64,000 nucleotides of DNA from Candidatus Omnitrophota bacterium. Lineage in GTDB: Bacteria > Hinthialibacterota > Hinthialibacteria > Hinthialibacterales > JAKPRU01. The translations under genes and the position numbers were made by a program. Positions 54,318 through 63,861 of this stretch are shown in pieces (positions within the stretch are counted from its first letter, which is position 1; each line of letters opens with the position of its first letter). The notes beneath the pieces are model-generated. The model had not been told where the DNA came from. It ran no database searches and saw only the letters and a program-made list of their open reading frames with translations. Location: positions 47,046 through 111,045 of the forward strand of contig JAKQSI010000084.1 in the NCBI GenBank assembly GCA_029570205.1, read 5' to 3'.

Positions 54318-55652
54318 ATGCAAAAACAAGCGAATCTCCATCAGATACTCGGAACAGGTCTCCTGATTGCCATGGCCGTTTTTCTGTTCGGCTGTCCCGC
54401 TCAGGGGAAATCCGACAGCCCTCCGTTGCTCGCTGGAAGCTCCTCCATCAGCATCACACCGGACCCGAAGGCCCATGATATCCCCCTGGGAGGATACGGC
54501 GACCGAAACGGAAAACCGGCCACGGGTGTGCATGACCCCGTGATGAGCCGTGCCGTGTATCTGGAACAGGGGGACACCAAAGTGGCCCTGGTATCCTGCG
54601 ACCTTCTTTATATCCCGTTCAGCTTGGCGGATGCCGTCCGCAGCCGCCTGAAAGAGGGCGGGAAAGAGGATGTATTCCTGTTCATGGCCGCCACCCACAG
54701 CCATTCTGCGCCGGAGGCCATGGCAATGAACTCAAACAATACGGCCGGGAATGCGGCAATCGGGATTTATGATCCCTGGCTGCTCGACTGGACCGCAAAC
54801 ATTGTCGCCCTGTCCGTGTTCCAGGCAATGGCCGATGCCAAACCGGCTCGGATCGCCTTGGGCACGCTGGAAACCGAAGGGCTGATCCGCAATCGTCGCG
54901 ATGATGGAACTGTGGACAATCGCCTGACTGTTCTCAGTATCAGCGCCGGTGAGGAACAACCTGTCGCCATGATTGTTCATTTCGCCGCCCATCCCACCAT
55001 CCTCGGGGCGGATATGATGGAAATTTCCGCGGACTGGCCCGGCGCGCTCTGCCGAACCCTGGAAAAGAACATCGGCGCGGGGATCACAGTCCTCTATCTC
55101 AATGGCGCACAGGGCGATATCACGACAGTCCGTCCCGAAGGAAGCACCGATCTTGAGAAAATGATCACATTCGGGAAGCAGGTGAGTGAAAAAGCATTGG
55201 TGTGCCTGGACTCCTCCGTCCTCATGGAAAATCCTATTCTCAAAGCGACCGAGTTGACGGTCAAACTCCCCCCGAAAAGCCTGTTCCCCCAATTCGCCGC
55301 GATCGCGGGAGAAGAATACAAGATGGATGAAAAGCGGGCGCTCGCCTTCGTCGAACAGGCGTTCCCCAACGAGGTCACTATTTCAGCGCTGCGGATCGGC
55401 TCCCTGGTGATGGTCGGCATCCCCGGAGAAATGGCTTCGTCATTGGGCACGAAAATCCGAACCGAACTTGAATCCTCCGGCAAGGTAACCGCATTGGTGG
55501 TCGGATTGGTAAACGATGTGGTGGGATACATTCTCCCGCCGGAGGAGTATGACCAGGGCGGATATGAGGCCACGGCTTCATTCTATGGCCGAACTCTGGG
55601 CACCCTGATGACCGAATCCGCGATCAAGGCCGGAAAATCTGTCCTGGAGTAA
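54318..55652 (+). CDS. Neutral/alkaline ceramidase-like lipoprotein
   Basis: 444 residues from the ATG at 54318 (GGGAG at seven bases). A lipobox FLFGC anchors the mature protein. The conserved neutral-ceramidase blocks are present: ATHSHSAPEAM (His pair binding zinc), HFAAHPTILGA, YLNGAQGD and NDVVGYILPPEEYDQGGYEATASF. Ceramidases cleave the amide of ceramide. In bacteria the family is broader, and many members lack demonstrated activity. It is about half the usual length of animal enzymes and lacks their C-terminal Ig-like domain, which is normal for many bacterial members. Confidence 0.86.
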   Translation: MQKQANLHQILGTGLLIAMAVFLFGCPAQGKSDSPPLLAGSSSISITPDPKAHDIPLGGYGDRNGKPATGVHDPVMSRAVYLEQGDTKVALVSCDLLYIPFSLADAVRSRLKEGGKEDVFLFMAATHSHSAPEAMAMNSNNTAGNAAIGIYDPWLLDWTANIVALSVFQAMADAKPARIALGTLETEGLIRNRRDDGTVDNRLTVLSISAGEEQPVAMIVHFAAHPTILGADMMEISADWPGALCRTLEKNIGAGITVLYLNGAQGDITTVRPEGSTDLEKMITFGKQVSEKALVCLDSSVLMENPILKATELTVKLPPKSLFPQFAAIAGEEYKMDEKRALAFVEQAFPNEVTISALRIGSLVMVGIPGEMASSLGTKIRTELESSGKVTALVVGLVNDVVGYILPPEEYDQGGYEATASFYGRTLGTLMTESAIKAGKSVLE

Positions 55653-55737
55653 CAAGAAAAGCGCGCCTCTCTGCGTATCCGCTATCCCCAATCCGGAATT
55701 GGAAGAGGGGCACGGTGCGGTGTGCCTGTATGATAGA

Positions 55738-57237
55738 TCACTCTCTCCCCGCAAAGTCGAAGTAGTGAGAATTCTTCCCTCCGCCTTGTTCGACCGTTGA
55801 ACAACGCAAAATGAATACTCCGTCCGAACTCCGAACAACCTTTGTTTGATATGGAACCGCAAAGGGATGAGGACCGTCCTCAAAAGCCTCCCGAATCACT
55901 CGTCCGTCCATATAGTCCGGCGGTTCGATGCCGACTATCCGACACACAGTTGGCGCAATGTCTACATTTGCAGTTGGAACGGTTGATCGACTGCCGGTGC
56001 GGATCTGGGGTCCACTCATAATCAGCACACTATGAATATCGAACGGGCTGGAGGTTCCATGACCCGCTGTGCCCTCGTTGGCGCTTGTGCCGGGATAGCC
56101 GAATGGTCCTTTCTGATCCGACCAAGCCTTGGAAAACAGAATTGCACCGGCTCCGGGGTGACTCCAGTGGACAGCATCAAACGAGAATGTTCCCGGCACA
56201 CCGCCCAGAAGATTCCCATCTTCTGCATCTGATGACGTGAACACCACACCGACCTGCGGCTGCGATTGAAGAACCTTGCAGATTTTCGCGATGGTTTCTT
56301 TGTCCCCGTTGCGCACATAGATCGCGCCCCCCGTCATGACGATGTTCTTGGCGGGATTACCGTCCAGAACGCCCGGTTCGAAAAGAGCTTTCACGGCATT
56401 CTTACCGCCCGAGTAAGAGGAAAATCCATGGTCCGAGGCAACAATAATCGTTGTCCGCTCCAGGAGGTCCCGTGCCTTCAGGGTATCCAGAATGGTGCGG
56501 AAAAGCGCATCCACCAGGCGAATGGCTCGGAGAGTCTCCGGCGCCCCCACACCGGCGTCATGCTGGGTATGATCCGGGTCCGAAATCCACATCAGGGTCA
56601 CATGCGGCTTGACCACGGGCAGCAGATAGTCCAAATAGGCCCGGACGGCGAAAGCATTTCGAAATTCATTTGGAGCCATTTCGGGGCCGGGTTTCCCGCA
56701 CCGCCGGATAACCTCATCCCAAATTGTCTCGGGATTGGTGTAGTCGTAGTGTACTGTGACTCCCGCACCGTTTGCATCCAGCAGAAACGCCGATCCGGTC
56801 GAGCCGGAACTGGCCACGGCAAACCGCAAGTTTCGATCTTTGAGTACATCCCCCAATGTAGGGCAAGTAAGAATGGACCCGCCGAGCGCCTTCTGATACT
56901 TTTTCAATTCCCCCGCGTCGCCGGTATCCAATTCCCTGTCTTCATACACTTCGGGCGCATAAATGCTATTCCCCAGAATCCCGTTTGTGCCCGGATAGCA
57001 GCCGGTGGCAACCGCCGCCGAGTTCACGCGCGTCACTGTGGGAAAAACCGAATGGTGATTATCGAATACCATCCCGGATTCGGCAAACTCCCACAATGTC
57101 GGTGTCGTCTCCGGTGTAACCAGATCCGGGCGAAGCCCATCCCAAACCATCACCAGCGCCATCTGTTCGGGATATTCATCCTGAGAATACACCGGAAAAC
57201 AAACAACCAATGCAAGCAGAACGACAAACAAGCGCAT
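55738..57237 (-). CDS. Secreted nucleotide pyrophosphatase/phosphodiesterase (alkaline phosphatase superfamily)
   Basis: 499 residues from the ATG at 57237, with GGAGA seven bases upstream; a GTG directly before it is also in frame. The signal peptide is cut near VYSQ. The catalytic block HSVFPTVTRVNSAAVATGCYPGTNG contains the Thr nucleophile; metal ligands lie in VMVWDGLRPDL, WISDPDHTQHDAG and VASDHGFSSYSGG, with the last His in GTAGHGT. Family enzymes hydrolyse nucleotide or lipid phosphodiesters outside the cytoplasm. The gene is tail to tail with the ceramidase-like gene. Confidence 0.9.
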   Translation of the reverse strand: MRLFVVLLALVVCFPVYSQDEYPEQMALVMVWDGLRPDLVTPETTPTLWEFAESGMVFDNHHSVFPTVTRVNSAAVATGCYPGTNGILGNSIYAPEVYEDRELDTGDAGELKKYQKALGGSILTCPTLGDVLKDRNLRFAVASSGSTGSAFLLDANGAGVTVHYDYTNPETIWDEVIRRCGKPGPEMAPNEFRNAFAVRAYLDYLLPVVKPHVTLMWISDPDHTQHDAGVGAPETLRAIRLVDALFRTILDTLKARDLLERTTIIVASDHGFSSYSGGKNAVKALFEPGVLDGNPAKNIVMTGGAIYVRNGDKETIAKICKVLQSQPQVGVVFTSSDAEDGNLLGGVPGTFSFDAVHWSHPGAGAILFSKAWSDQKGPFGYPGTSANEGTAGHGTSSPFDIHSVLIMSGPQIRTGSRSTVPTANVDIAPTVCRIVGIEPPDYMDGRVIREAFEDGPHPFAVPYQTKVVRSSDGVFILRCSTVEQGGGKNSHYFDFAGRE

Positions 57238-57443
57238 CACGTGTCTCCACTCATAAGTCGATTGTGTGAAACAGCCTTTTCCTTTTGTAATACCATGCCA
57301 CAGGCTGAAAGCTTGCGCTCCCTTTCTCCATCCCTGACGCCCCGGCTAAAAATCGTCACCGCTTTTTACGGCCCCAAACTGTTTCACAGCTTTTACCGGG
57401 CCGTCAAACTTTGGGGCAAGATGGAACAAAGAGAAAAGGAAAA

Positions 57444-57468
57444 AGGCGGGAGCAAAATACCCCCGCCT
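57444..57468 (-). terminator. Intrinsic terminator of the second isomerase-fold gene
   Basis: The stem AGGCGGG (57444-57450) pairs with CCCGCCT (57462-57468). On the minus strand it is followed by TTTTTCCTTTTCTC. It lies 25 bp past the stop at 57493, an ideal position. The rest of the 57238-57492 gap holds two overlapping, mutually exclusive inverted repeats (GCCCCAAA/TTTGGGGC and ACGGCCC/GGGCCGT, 57368-57417) upstream of the phosphodiesterase gene. Confidence 0.75.
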
Positions 57469-57492
57469 GCCTGATTCGAATACTCCTCGATT

Positions 57493-58896
57493 CTAACACT
57501 CCTCGATGACTTTGAAGTTCAGGAAGTGCGAGAGACGGTAAACGTCCTGAACGTGGTCGCCATAAAAGATAACCCGATGCAAACCGCCGGTGTATTGGTA
57601 CAGCATCTTGCGCGCATCCGCAACTTTCGTGGTAATCTTGGTACGGCAGCCTCGGTCGCTCTCAGGAACATCGACGATTTCGCCCGTGGAAATCATCATG
57701 GCCTCCGTATCGAGATACCGTGCCATGGTGATCTTCTGGCCGATGTCCATAAATACCTGCATGGCCGCGCCTTTGTCATCCTCCATGTGGCTTCGAATGG
57801 CATACGCACACGGCTTGCTGTCCGGCCCACCCATCTTTGTTGCACAGACGCAATGGGCATGGATGACCGCGTCCTTGGAAGTGTCGATGACCGGGTCGCT
57901 GATGAATCCCGGACGTTCCACGAGGTAGGCGAAGGTGAGCATGGTCAGGGTCGAGTAGAGGTCCCCCTCGCAGGCTCCCACGAGGCCATCATCGTTCATG
58001 CGGGAGAACCCCAGGCACGGATACGCGGGCAGTTTGCCTTCACGGAACATGCCGAGGCAATTGATGGTGATGGCCTGAGCGCCTGCCTCCCGGAGCATAT
58101 TCTGCATGGCCAGGTAAAACCGGGTAGATTTTTCGATTTCTTCGTTGGAGGGTTCGACGACTTTTTTCGCTTTCGAGGACATCTCTTTGGCAAGGGTGGC
58201 CGCCTCGGTTTTGTCGGCGGCCTCGTAAGCGGCCATCATCTGATCGCCGGAGATGGGGAGGATCTGCGTGCCGAATTTCTCTACAACTTGTTGAGCAAAC
58301 TTATCGGAGGACACATCGCCGGTCCACAGGATTTTCGAGTCGCGAAGGCGGCGGACCGTGCGGAATGTGCGCAGGCCGGGAGCCAGTTCGTTGAAATCGC
58401 TGGTCGCCATAACATCAATCCGCTTTCCCTCTTTCTGCATATCGGCAATGGTGGACCAGTCATGACCGCTGTACGGCTGCGAGAACAGAAACGTGGGGAT
58501 GTTGTAGTCAGTGATCCCGTTCAGAAGACGGCCGACCGTTGATGTAAGGTTGAACACGATGATGCCATCGATGCCCTCCATTGTGCCCTTGAGTTTTTCG
58601 AGATCCTCGGCGACTCGGAGAAGGTCTCCGCCCACCAGTTCGATATCGGGGACCTGTTTCGCGACTCTGCGCAGCTCGGTATCGACTCGTTTGCATTCCG
58701 CCTGGACATCCAGGTATGGGGTGGGCCAGGTCGGGACCGGCTTGGCGAGAAAGATAACGCGAACACGAACCGGCCGTTGGGGACTTTGAGCGGCGGAAAC
58801 CATTACGTTTGAGGTCAGCCCGCCGAAAGTGGAAAGGGCAATCGCACCGGCAGCGCCGGCTTCCATGAATTCACGGCGTGTACATTTTGTGCACAT
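57493..58896 (-). CDS. Tat-exported protein with an L-fucose/arabinose isomerase-like fold (copy 2)
   Basis: 467 residues starting MCTKCTRREFMEAGAAGAIALSTFGG, a twin-arginine signal with an unusual pair of N-terminal cysteines. Downstream the fold follows that of copy 1: GDLLRVAEDLEKLKG, IDGIIVFNL, TINCLGMFREGKLPAYPCLGFSRMNDDGLVGACEGDLYSTLTMLTFAYLVERPGF, IHAHCVCATKMGG, then RGCRTKITTKVADA and LHRVIFYGDHV. The conserved positions (the ACEGD acidic turn and the AHCxC motif) are shared with the other copy. The function is unknown; it may isomerise or bind sugars in the periplasm. It is monocistronic, with a strong terminator. Confidence 0.78.
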   Translation of the reverse strand: MCTKCTRREFMEAGAAGAIALSTFGGLTSNVMVSAAQSPQRPVRVRVIFLAKPVPTWPTPYLDVQAECKRVDTELRRVAKQVPDIELVGGDLLRVAEDLEKLKGTMEGIDGIIVFNLTSTVGRLLNGITDYNIPTFLFSQPYSGHDWSTIADMQKEGKRIDVMATSDFNELAPGLRTFRTVRRLRDSKILWTGDVSSDKFAQQVVEKFGTQILPISGDQMMAAYEAADKTEAATLAKEMSSKAKKVVEPSNEEIEKSTRFYLAMQNMLREAGAQAITINCLGMFREGKLPAYPCLGFSRMNDDGLVGACEGDLYSTLTMLTFAYLVERPGFISDPVIDTSKDAVIHAHCVCATKMGGPDSKPCAYAIRSHMEDDKGAAMQVFMDIGQKITMARYLDTEAMMISTGEIVDVPESDRGCRTKITTKVADARKMLYQYTGGLHRVIFYGDHVQDVYRLSHFLNFKVIEEC

Positions 58897-59020
58897 TTAT
58901 GGTTCTCCTTTGGGGACGAGAATTGTTGATATGATGGCAGAAAGAGGAAGGAGGCGCAATGAGAGAATGAAAAATCAAGAATTAAAAAGGAAGAAAAGAA
59001 GAGACGGAGGCATATAAGAG

Positions 59021-61315
59021 TCAGTTTTTCAAGAGGCGGAGTTCCCAGGGATCGAGAAGGATGGAGCTTCCTGGTGTGGGTTGGAATGTGATGGGGGTGG
59101 GAGTCCGGTTCAAAATCATTTCACCGGGGCCGATGCCGGTTACAAAGAGGCCATTTACCGCGCCATCGCCACGAACTCCCTGGCCGAACTTTCGTGCAAG
59201 GATGGCAGGGTTCTGCGCAATCGCCGTAAGGAGTTCTATGTAAGCCTGCGGATATTGCGCAGCGGAGGGAACGTACAAAGTGAATCCCTGCCCCACCTCC
59301 TTGCCCCATCGCGCGCGGAGATCGCTGAACGACGATAAGAGATCGACAGTGCGCATCTGTTGCGAAACCGGTCTGAGAGTCCCATCGCGGCGCATCTCCA
59401 AGGGGAACAGAATGGGCATGATCTCCGCATTACCGGATAAATCGGCGAGGATGTGATCCCCGGCACATACGAAGAGATTTCCAAGTCGCACCCATTCATT
59501 CAAGCCCATCAGGCTTTCTTTCGTCCATACCTCACCGCCGAGATGGAGCAGGAGCTTGTATTTTGACAGCGAGGATGGATCGGACAGGTCGCGCTCATCG
59601 ACCAAGTCAACGGGCACGGCATCGCGGAGTTGGGCGAACCATTCTATGAAATGGTTTTTCTTGCCGAGTTCCATTGAAGTTCGGGGATACAGGGCTGCGA
59701 CAGGATATATCCGGGGCCTGTTTCGGAACTGCTGAACAAGGGACTTGAATCGCTCCGGTGTCACCTGGAGGGCAATCTGATCCTCAGAGACGGTGAGACC
59801 AGTTCCGCCGCTTTCGGAAAGGGCGAAAATCGCCGCAGGGACCGCACCCGAATCGGAACATTCAATATCCAGGGAGACCGGCACACCGGTTTTTTGTGCG
59901 GCAGCAGCCCACAAATGCCATCCCGGATCGGTTATGGGATTGCCCTCCTTGTAGATAAGTTGGATTGTCGCCTTGTAATTTCGCGCGACTCGGCAGACTT
60001 CAGTCGGTTCAGACGTGCCCCATCCGATTCCGCAAGGAATCCGAACATAAATTGAATATTCACCCATCTGGGAACGCCATATCCTCAAGACCTCGTTCAG
60101 ATAATCCACCTGGCGTTTTCGGAGCCAGCTATTCGCAAACTGCGCGGCCTCTTGAGATGGAGCGTTTTCAAGTCGGAATGGGACAACCTGGTCCGATCCA
60201 CGGTAAGTCACGCCCCATTGAGCATTCACCCTGGACAGGAAACCGATTTCATTACGGACCGTGTTCTGAAAGTCCTGCCGCACAATGGGAGAATTGAGCG
60301 CAAGGTCCAGCTGGGTATCGGGAACCATCCCTGCAAGATCCTCCAGGCACAAGACCACGCCATGCAGCCAGTGTCCCGATGAGGCGAGAGAAACCGCTTT
60401 CACAGCAAGTTCCCATCGCTCGAATTCTCCGCGATCCCACAACGATGGAAGCGTATCCTCGGAAGCGGAGACTGGAATCTCCAGGAGAATTGGCGCCGAT
60501 TGATCCTGGAAAAGAGAATGCCATTGAGTGATCGGTGAATCCCGGTACGACCTCCCGCTCAACAATTCCGAGCGGTTTATGGAAACGGCGACTGCCTTTG
60601 CTCCCCAAGAGGCATACAGATCGAATAATTGTATTCGTTCGGAAAGATCGCCGAACAGCCGCTCCCTGTTTGTAGGACGAACCATGATTTCAAGGGACTC
60701 CGGCGGCCTCACAACTTCCCGCGCGGCGCTGAGCGGCCGGACCCGGTCCACCTCTCCCAGGGGAATCCGAGAGAGAAAAACTCGTCGGATGGGAGTCTCC
60801 GGCGGGATCAGGCGAAAATCGGCCCCATAAGGCAGATTCTGAGTAAGCCGGGCGTCTGTGATTGCGAGATTCTCCCGTTGCCAGCGTTTTGTGCCGCCGG
60901 TGTAAAACCGTTTGGTTTGTATGTTTTCCACAGTGGAGGTGGCCGATTCGGTATCGAGGGCATATTCCACAAGGAATGTCCCGTTTTTCGCATCCCAGTA
61001 CTCTACTCCAAGATAAAACGTGCCGGTGGGCTGGAGGAGGAAACCGGGAGCTACGCGGAGGTAAATGGACGGATCAGGGCTGCTTTTCGCAGGAAGGATT
61101 CCCTCTGAGCCTAAATGTTTTTCCCACCGGACGGGGACCGCATCGGTTACGCACAGAATGAGACCCCACCCCATGGGCTGAGTTCCCAGATCAAGCCACG
61201 CCGATCGAACTCCCACAGGAAGGGGCGGCACAAATCCCTGCCCTTGTGCCGGAGAAGAATAGAGCACAAGAGAGGCAAGGAAAACTGCGAACGGAGAATA
61301 CGATACGGACTTCAT
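59021..61315 (-). CDS. Secreted glycoside-hydrolase-like protein (GH42-like architecture)
   Basis: 764 residues with a signal peptide (SYSPFAVFLASLVLYSSPAQGQ). The first 230 residues are beta-rich and may bind carbohydrate. A TIM-barrel-like region covers about 230-540; NSWLRKRQVDYLNEVLRIWRSQM and SIYVRIPCGIGWGTSEPTEVCRVARN recall beta-galactosidase-type enzymes. A Rossmann/amidotransferase-like domain follows (YKLLLHLGGEVWTKESLMGLNEWVRLGNLFVCAGDHILADL), as in GH42. I cannot identify both catalytic glutamates with certainty, so activity is open. A single gene. Confidence 0.55.
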   Translation of the reverse strand: MKSVSYSPFAVFLASLVLYSSPAQGQGFVPPLPVGVRSAWLDLGTQPMGWGLILCVTDAVPVRWEKHLGSEGILPAKSSPDPSIYLRVAPGFLLQPTGTFYLGVEYWDAKNGTFLVEYALDTESATSTVENIQTKRFYTGGTKRWQRENLAITDARLTQNLPYGADFRLIPPETPIRRVFLSRIPLGEVDRVRPLSAAREVVRPPESLEIMVRPTNRERLFGDLSERIQLFDLYASWGAKAVAVSINRSELLSGRSYRDSPITQWHSLFQDQSAPILLEIPVSASEDTLPSLWDRGEFERWELAVKAVSLASSGHWLHGVVLCLEDLAGMVPDTQLDLALNSPIVRQDFQNTVRNEIGFLSRVNAQWGVTYRGSDQVVPFRLENAPSQEAAQFANSWLRKRQVDYLNEVLRIWRSQMGEYSIYVRIPCGIGWGTSEPTEVCRVARNYKATIQLIYKEGNPITDPGWHLWAAAAQKTGVPVSLDIECSDSGAVPAAIFALSESGGTGLTVSEDQIALQVTPERFKSLVQQFRNRPRIYPVAALYPRTSMELGKKNHFIEWFAQLRDAVPVDLVDERDLSDPSSLSKYKLLLHLGGEVWTKESLMGLNEWVRLGNLFVCAGDHILADLSGNAEIMPILFPLEMRRDGTLRPVSQQMRTVDLLSSFSDLRARWGKEVGQGFTLYVPSAAQYPQAYIELLTAIAQNPAILARKFGQGVRGDGAVNGLFVTGIGPGEMILNRTPTPITFQPTPGSSILLDPWELRLLKN

Positions 61316-61448
61316 CAAAATGTGAGTTTGCGGCGGAGAGAGAAGGTTTGGAAGTGAGGCAGGGACAAATTAAAAATTAAGAATTAAAAACAAAAGGAAG
61401 AAACGGAAAGACAGGGTAGATGCCGCGCTACCTTTAATTTCCCTCGCT

Positions 61449-62135
61449 CTAATAATGTCCAGACTCGGGAGAAGATTCGGGGGAAGTGGGCAACGGCATA
61501 AGGGGAACGAAGACGACCGAGAGGAGGGTTTCCCGCTGGAACTGATCTTCGCCGGTTCGTTTCAATCGAATCAGATCCTGCGCATTGGGATGGCCGACCG
61601 GCATGACCAGCCGTCCTCCGATAGCGAGCTGGCGCTTAAGAGGTTCCGGAACCTGGTCTGCCATTGCGGTGACGAGAATGGCATCAAACGGGGCATACTG
61701 CTCCAATCCCAACCGTCCGTCGCCGCAGATTACGGTGACGTTGTTGTATCCGAGCGCTTTAAGGCGATCTTCGGCCAATCGGCAAAGGGATGGATAACGT
61801 TCAATGGTGTATACCTCTCGGCAGAGGCGGGATAGCACGGCGGCCTGGTATCCTGAGCCTGTGCCGATTTCCAGGACTCGCTCGGTTCCAACCAGCTGGA
61901 GAGCATCTGTCATGTAAGCAACAATGTAAGGCTGGGAAATAGTGGCTTGCGGCTCCTCCAAAGGCAGGGGGTGGTCTTGATAAGCCTCCTCGATGGATTC
62001 CGGGGGAACGAACAGGTGTCGTGGGACCTCCCGCATGGCAGAGAGAACCGCCGGGTTGAGAATCCCCCTGGCCTTGATCTGTTCATCGACCATCCGGCTT
62101 CGTTCCGCCGCGTATTCATCGTGGAAGAGATTCAT
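61449..62135 (-). CDS. pcm: Protein-L-isoaspartate O-methyltransferase
   Basis: 228 residues. Conserved blocks are DHPLPLEEPQATISQPYIVAYM (which includes the substrate-binding QATISQP), VLEIGTGSGYQAAVLS (SAM-binding motif I), VYTIERYP and DAILVTAMADQVPEPLKRQL. The enzyme methylates isoaspartyl residues so that damaged proteins can be repaired. It is divergent from the small lipoprotein gene with 74 bp between starts. The C-terminal tail (PTSPESSPESGHY) is short and polar. Confidence 0.94.
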   Translation of the reverse strand: MNLFHDEYAAERSRMVDEQIKARGILNPAVLSAMREVPRHLFVPPESIEEAYQDHPLPLEEPQATISQPYIVAYMTDALQLVGTERVLEIGTGSGYQAAVLSRLCREVYTIERYPSLCRLAEDRLKALGYNNVTVICGDGRLGLEQYAPFDAILVTAMADQVPEPLKRQLAIGGRLVMPVGHPNAQDLIRLKRTGEDQFQRETLLSVVFVPLMPLPTSPESSPESGHY

Positions 62136-62209
62136 GGGTGTACGGCCTCTATGACACTTGGAGCAAGTTTAAGATACACTACTATCAAATCACAAGGAGG
62201 AACAACACA

Positions 62210-62440
62210 TTGCGTGTTTCCCGATATTGGTCACTGATTTTTGCGGCGGTGATGCTGCTGGCCACCTTTTCGGGCTGTTCCACGGTGAACCGGGTTGTGA
62301 ATTTGCCGTTCAAAACGGCGAATAACGTGCTGAATACCACCGAGAACATTGCCACCAATCCGAATGGGCTTTCGCGGAGTATCAACAAAGGAATCGATTC
62401 GGCCTCTCGTTTGCAATCGTCATCGGTGCGGGGGTATTGA
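62210..62440 (+). CDS. Small lipoprotein
   Basis: 76 residues from a TTG at 62210, selected because AAGGAGG is placed eight to nine bases upstream; an ATG at 62138 lies outside the signal-like region and has no ribosome binding site. The precursor reads MRVSRYWSLIFAAVMLLATFSGCSTVN, with a lipobox FSGC. The mature part is about 55 residues, polar and helical (FKTANNVLNTTENIATNPNGLSRSINKGIDSA). No known family; size and location suggest a minor outer-membrane lipoprotein. Confidence 0.75.
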   Translation: MRVSRYWSLIFAAVMLLATFSGCSTVNRVVNLPFKTANNVLNTTENIATNPNGLSRSINKGIDSASRLQSSSVRGY

Positions 62441-62447
62441 GGCGACG

Positions 62448-62471
62448 CGGGGGAAAGATGTCCCTCCCCCG
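62448..62471 (+). terminator. Possible terminator after the small lipoprotein gene
   Basis: The stem CGGGGGA (62448-62454) pairs with TCCCCCG (62465-62471) around a 10-nt loop, 8 bp past the stop codon. The downstream T-content is only moderate (AGGATTGTTTGGG), so efficiency is uncertain. Confidence 0.4.
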
Positions 62472-62650
62472 AGGATTGTTTGGGTCGGAGACATAGGAAA
62501 CAGGTGTTCGGGGACATGGGTAACACATCAGGCACAAATCCCGACACTCTTACACAAATCCCCGCCCCCGACCACTTTTTTTTGATTAAAATTGCTCCCC
62601 TGCTGTGATGTTTTTGCCTCTCGAACGTCTCTTATATACGAGGGAATGTA

Positions 62651-63214
62651 ATGGAGACTGGGGAAAACAGGCTGATCGAGGCGATACTCCAGGGGAATCC
62701 GGGGAGCCGTGGTGAGGTTTTGCGCCTGTATGGGCCGGAAGTTTACTGGCTCGCTTATTCACGTTTGTGGAATATGGAGGAAGCAAGGGATGTTCTCCAG
62801 GAATGTATATTTCACCTTATGGAAGAGGTCCGCAACGGGCAATTTCGTGCGGGCAGCGGCTCGATCCGCGCATTTTTGCGCACCACAGCAGGCAACCTGT
62901 GTATTGACCGAATTCGAAGCAAGGACCGATTCCGCTTGCGGAAGGATGAAATCCGGGATTTCGAAGTGTTACGGCGGAATGCGAAGAATCCCGGTGATGT
63001 GGCCGAAGAAAACGATATCCAGGAGGCAATACGGGGCGGTTTGCCGCAGCTGACGGAACTTCAGCGCGCGGCCTTTGTTCTTCATTACCTGGACGGGGTA
63101 TCCGTCGCGGAAATCGCCGAACGGCTGGGCCTGTCGGAAAACAACGTGCGAAACCACCTCTGGCGGGCACGACAAATAATGCGCGTGATCCTTGCGCGGT
63201 TTGTGGAGGAATGA
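62651..63214 (+). CDS. ECF-type RNA polymerase sigma factor
   Basis: 187 residues; GAGGGAATGTA precedes the ATG. Region 2 is GPEVYWLAYSRLWNMEEARDVLQECIFHLMEEV followed by FRAGSGSIRAFLRTTAGNLCIDRIRS; region 4 is LTELQRAAFVLHYLDGVSVAEIAERLGLSENNVRNHLWRARQIM, with a helix-turn-helix. There is no region 1.1 or 3. The sigma factor should be controlled by an anti-sigma factor; the next reading frame, two bases downstream, is broken (see next entry). Confidence 0.93.
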   Translation: METGENRLIEAILQGNPGSRGEVLRLYGPEVYWLAYSRLWNMEEARDVLQECIFHLMEEVRNGQFRAGSGSIRAFLRTTAGNLCIDRIRSKDRFRLRKDEIRDFEVLRRNAKNPGDVAEENDIQEAIRGGLPQLTELQRAAFVLHYLDGVSVAEIAERLGLSENNVRNHLWRARQIMRVILARFVEE

Positions 63215-63216
63215 CG

Positions 63217-63838
63217 ATGAACGATCTTACCGAAAAACGGGAATCCCCATACAAATCCCTTGGAGGGACGATTATGAAAAGGATCTTCTTACTCAGATTG
63301 TAGCAACAAAGAAGGAGAACCTCCTGATACGCAACTTCTTCGCGAGGAGCTGCTCAACGCGCCGCACATTCGATCAATTGGGGAGGTGACCAGCATCCAG
63401 GGAGTCCCTATCGCTGATCTGACAAACCGTGAGCGAGGAACGAGGAAGAGAGCAACCGATAGGTTGCTTGGGATTTATGGAACGAGAAGGGGAGAATGGA
63501 CACCTCTGAACATCCCCGAAGCGGACGCAGAGACGCTGTTTCAGATCGTCCTTCAAACAGCAGCGGAGTCAGAAAATTATAAGAAGGGAGATACGGAGAA
63601 AACAAGAACCGTTTGCCGTCTCCGTGCCTATTTCGTTTGTAGTGATCTCTGTCGGGACTTCCTCAGCAGAATTGACCAAAAAAGGCCCCTGGCGTACGTA
63701 CTGAGTAACTGCATACGTTTTGATCAGGTTCCCCATGTTGCGGCATATTTGAGGGAATTCGCGTATCATGAGATCGGGAGTGCAGCAAGTCTTACAGAAA
63801 CACGTGGCGTTCGTGTTATTACTCCAAACTCGAAATAG
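63217..63838 (+). pseudogene. Frameshifted gene behind the ECF sigma factor (possible anti-sigma or partner)
   Basis: The frame starting at 63217 (ATG two bases after the sigma stop, with GAGGAATGACG upstream) encodes MNDLTEKRESPYKS and then stops at 63301. The same strand one base back continues as PWRDDYEKDLLTQIVATKKEN (from about 63258), and from about 63314 a third frame gives EPPDTQLLREELLNAPHIRSIGEV and runs open to 63838. Joined, the three pieces make a sensible protein of about 205 residues with two single-base deletions. Either the gene has decayed or the sequence has two errors. The last 150 residues (63386-63838) could also be a separate hypothetical gene. An insertion-sequence end lies just downstream. 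Confidence 0.4.
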
Positions 63839-63861
63839 TAGGCATACTGTAGTAATGTCGC

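Noticed and set aside
57368-57417. Two overlapping inverted repeats upstream of the phosphodiesterase gene that looked like an attenuator
   Set aside because: They could form alternative hairpins, but there is no leader peptide, no known riboswitch core and no T-run after the second hairpin; mentioned only in the terminator entry.
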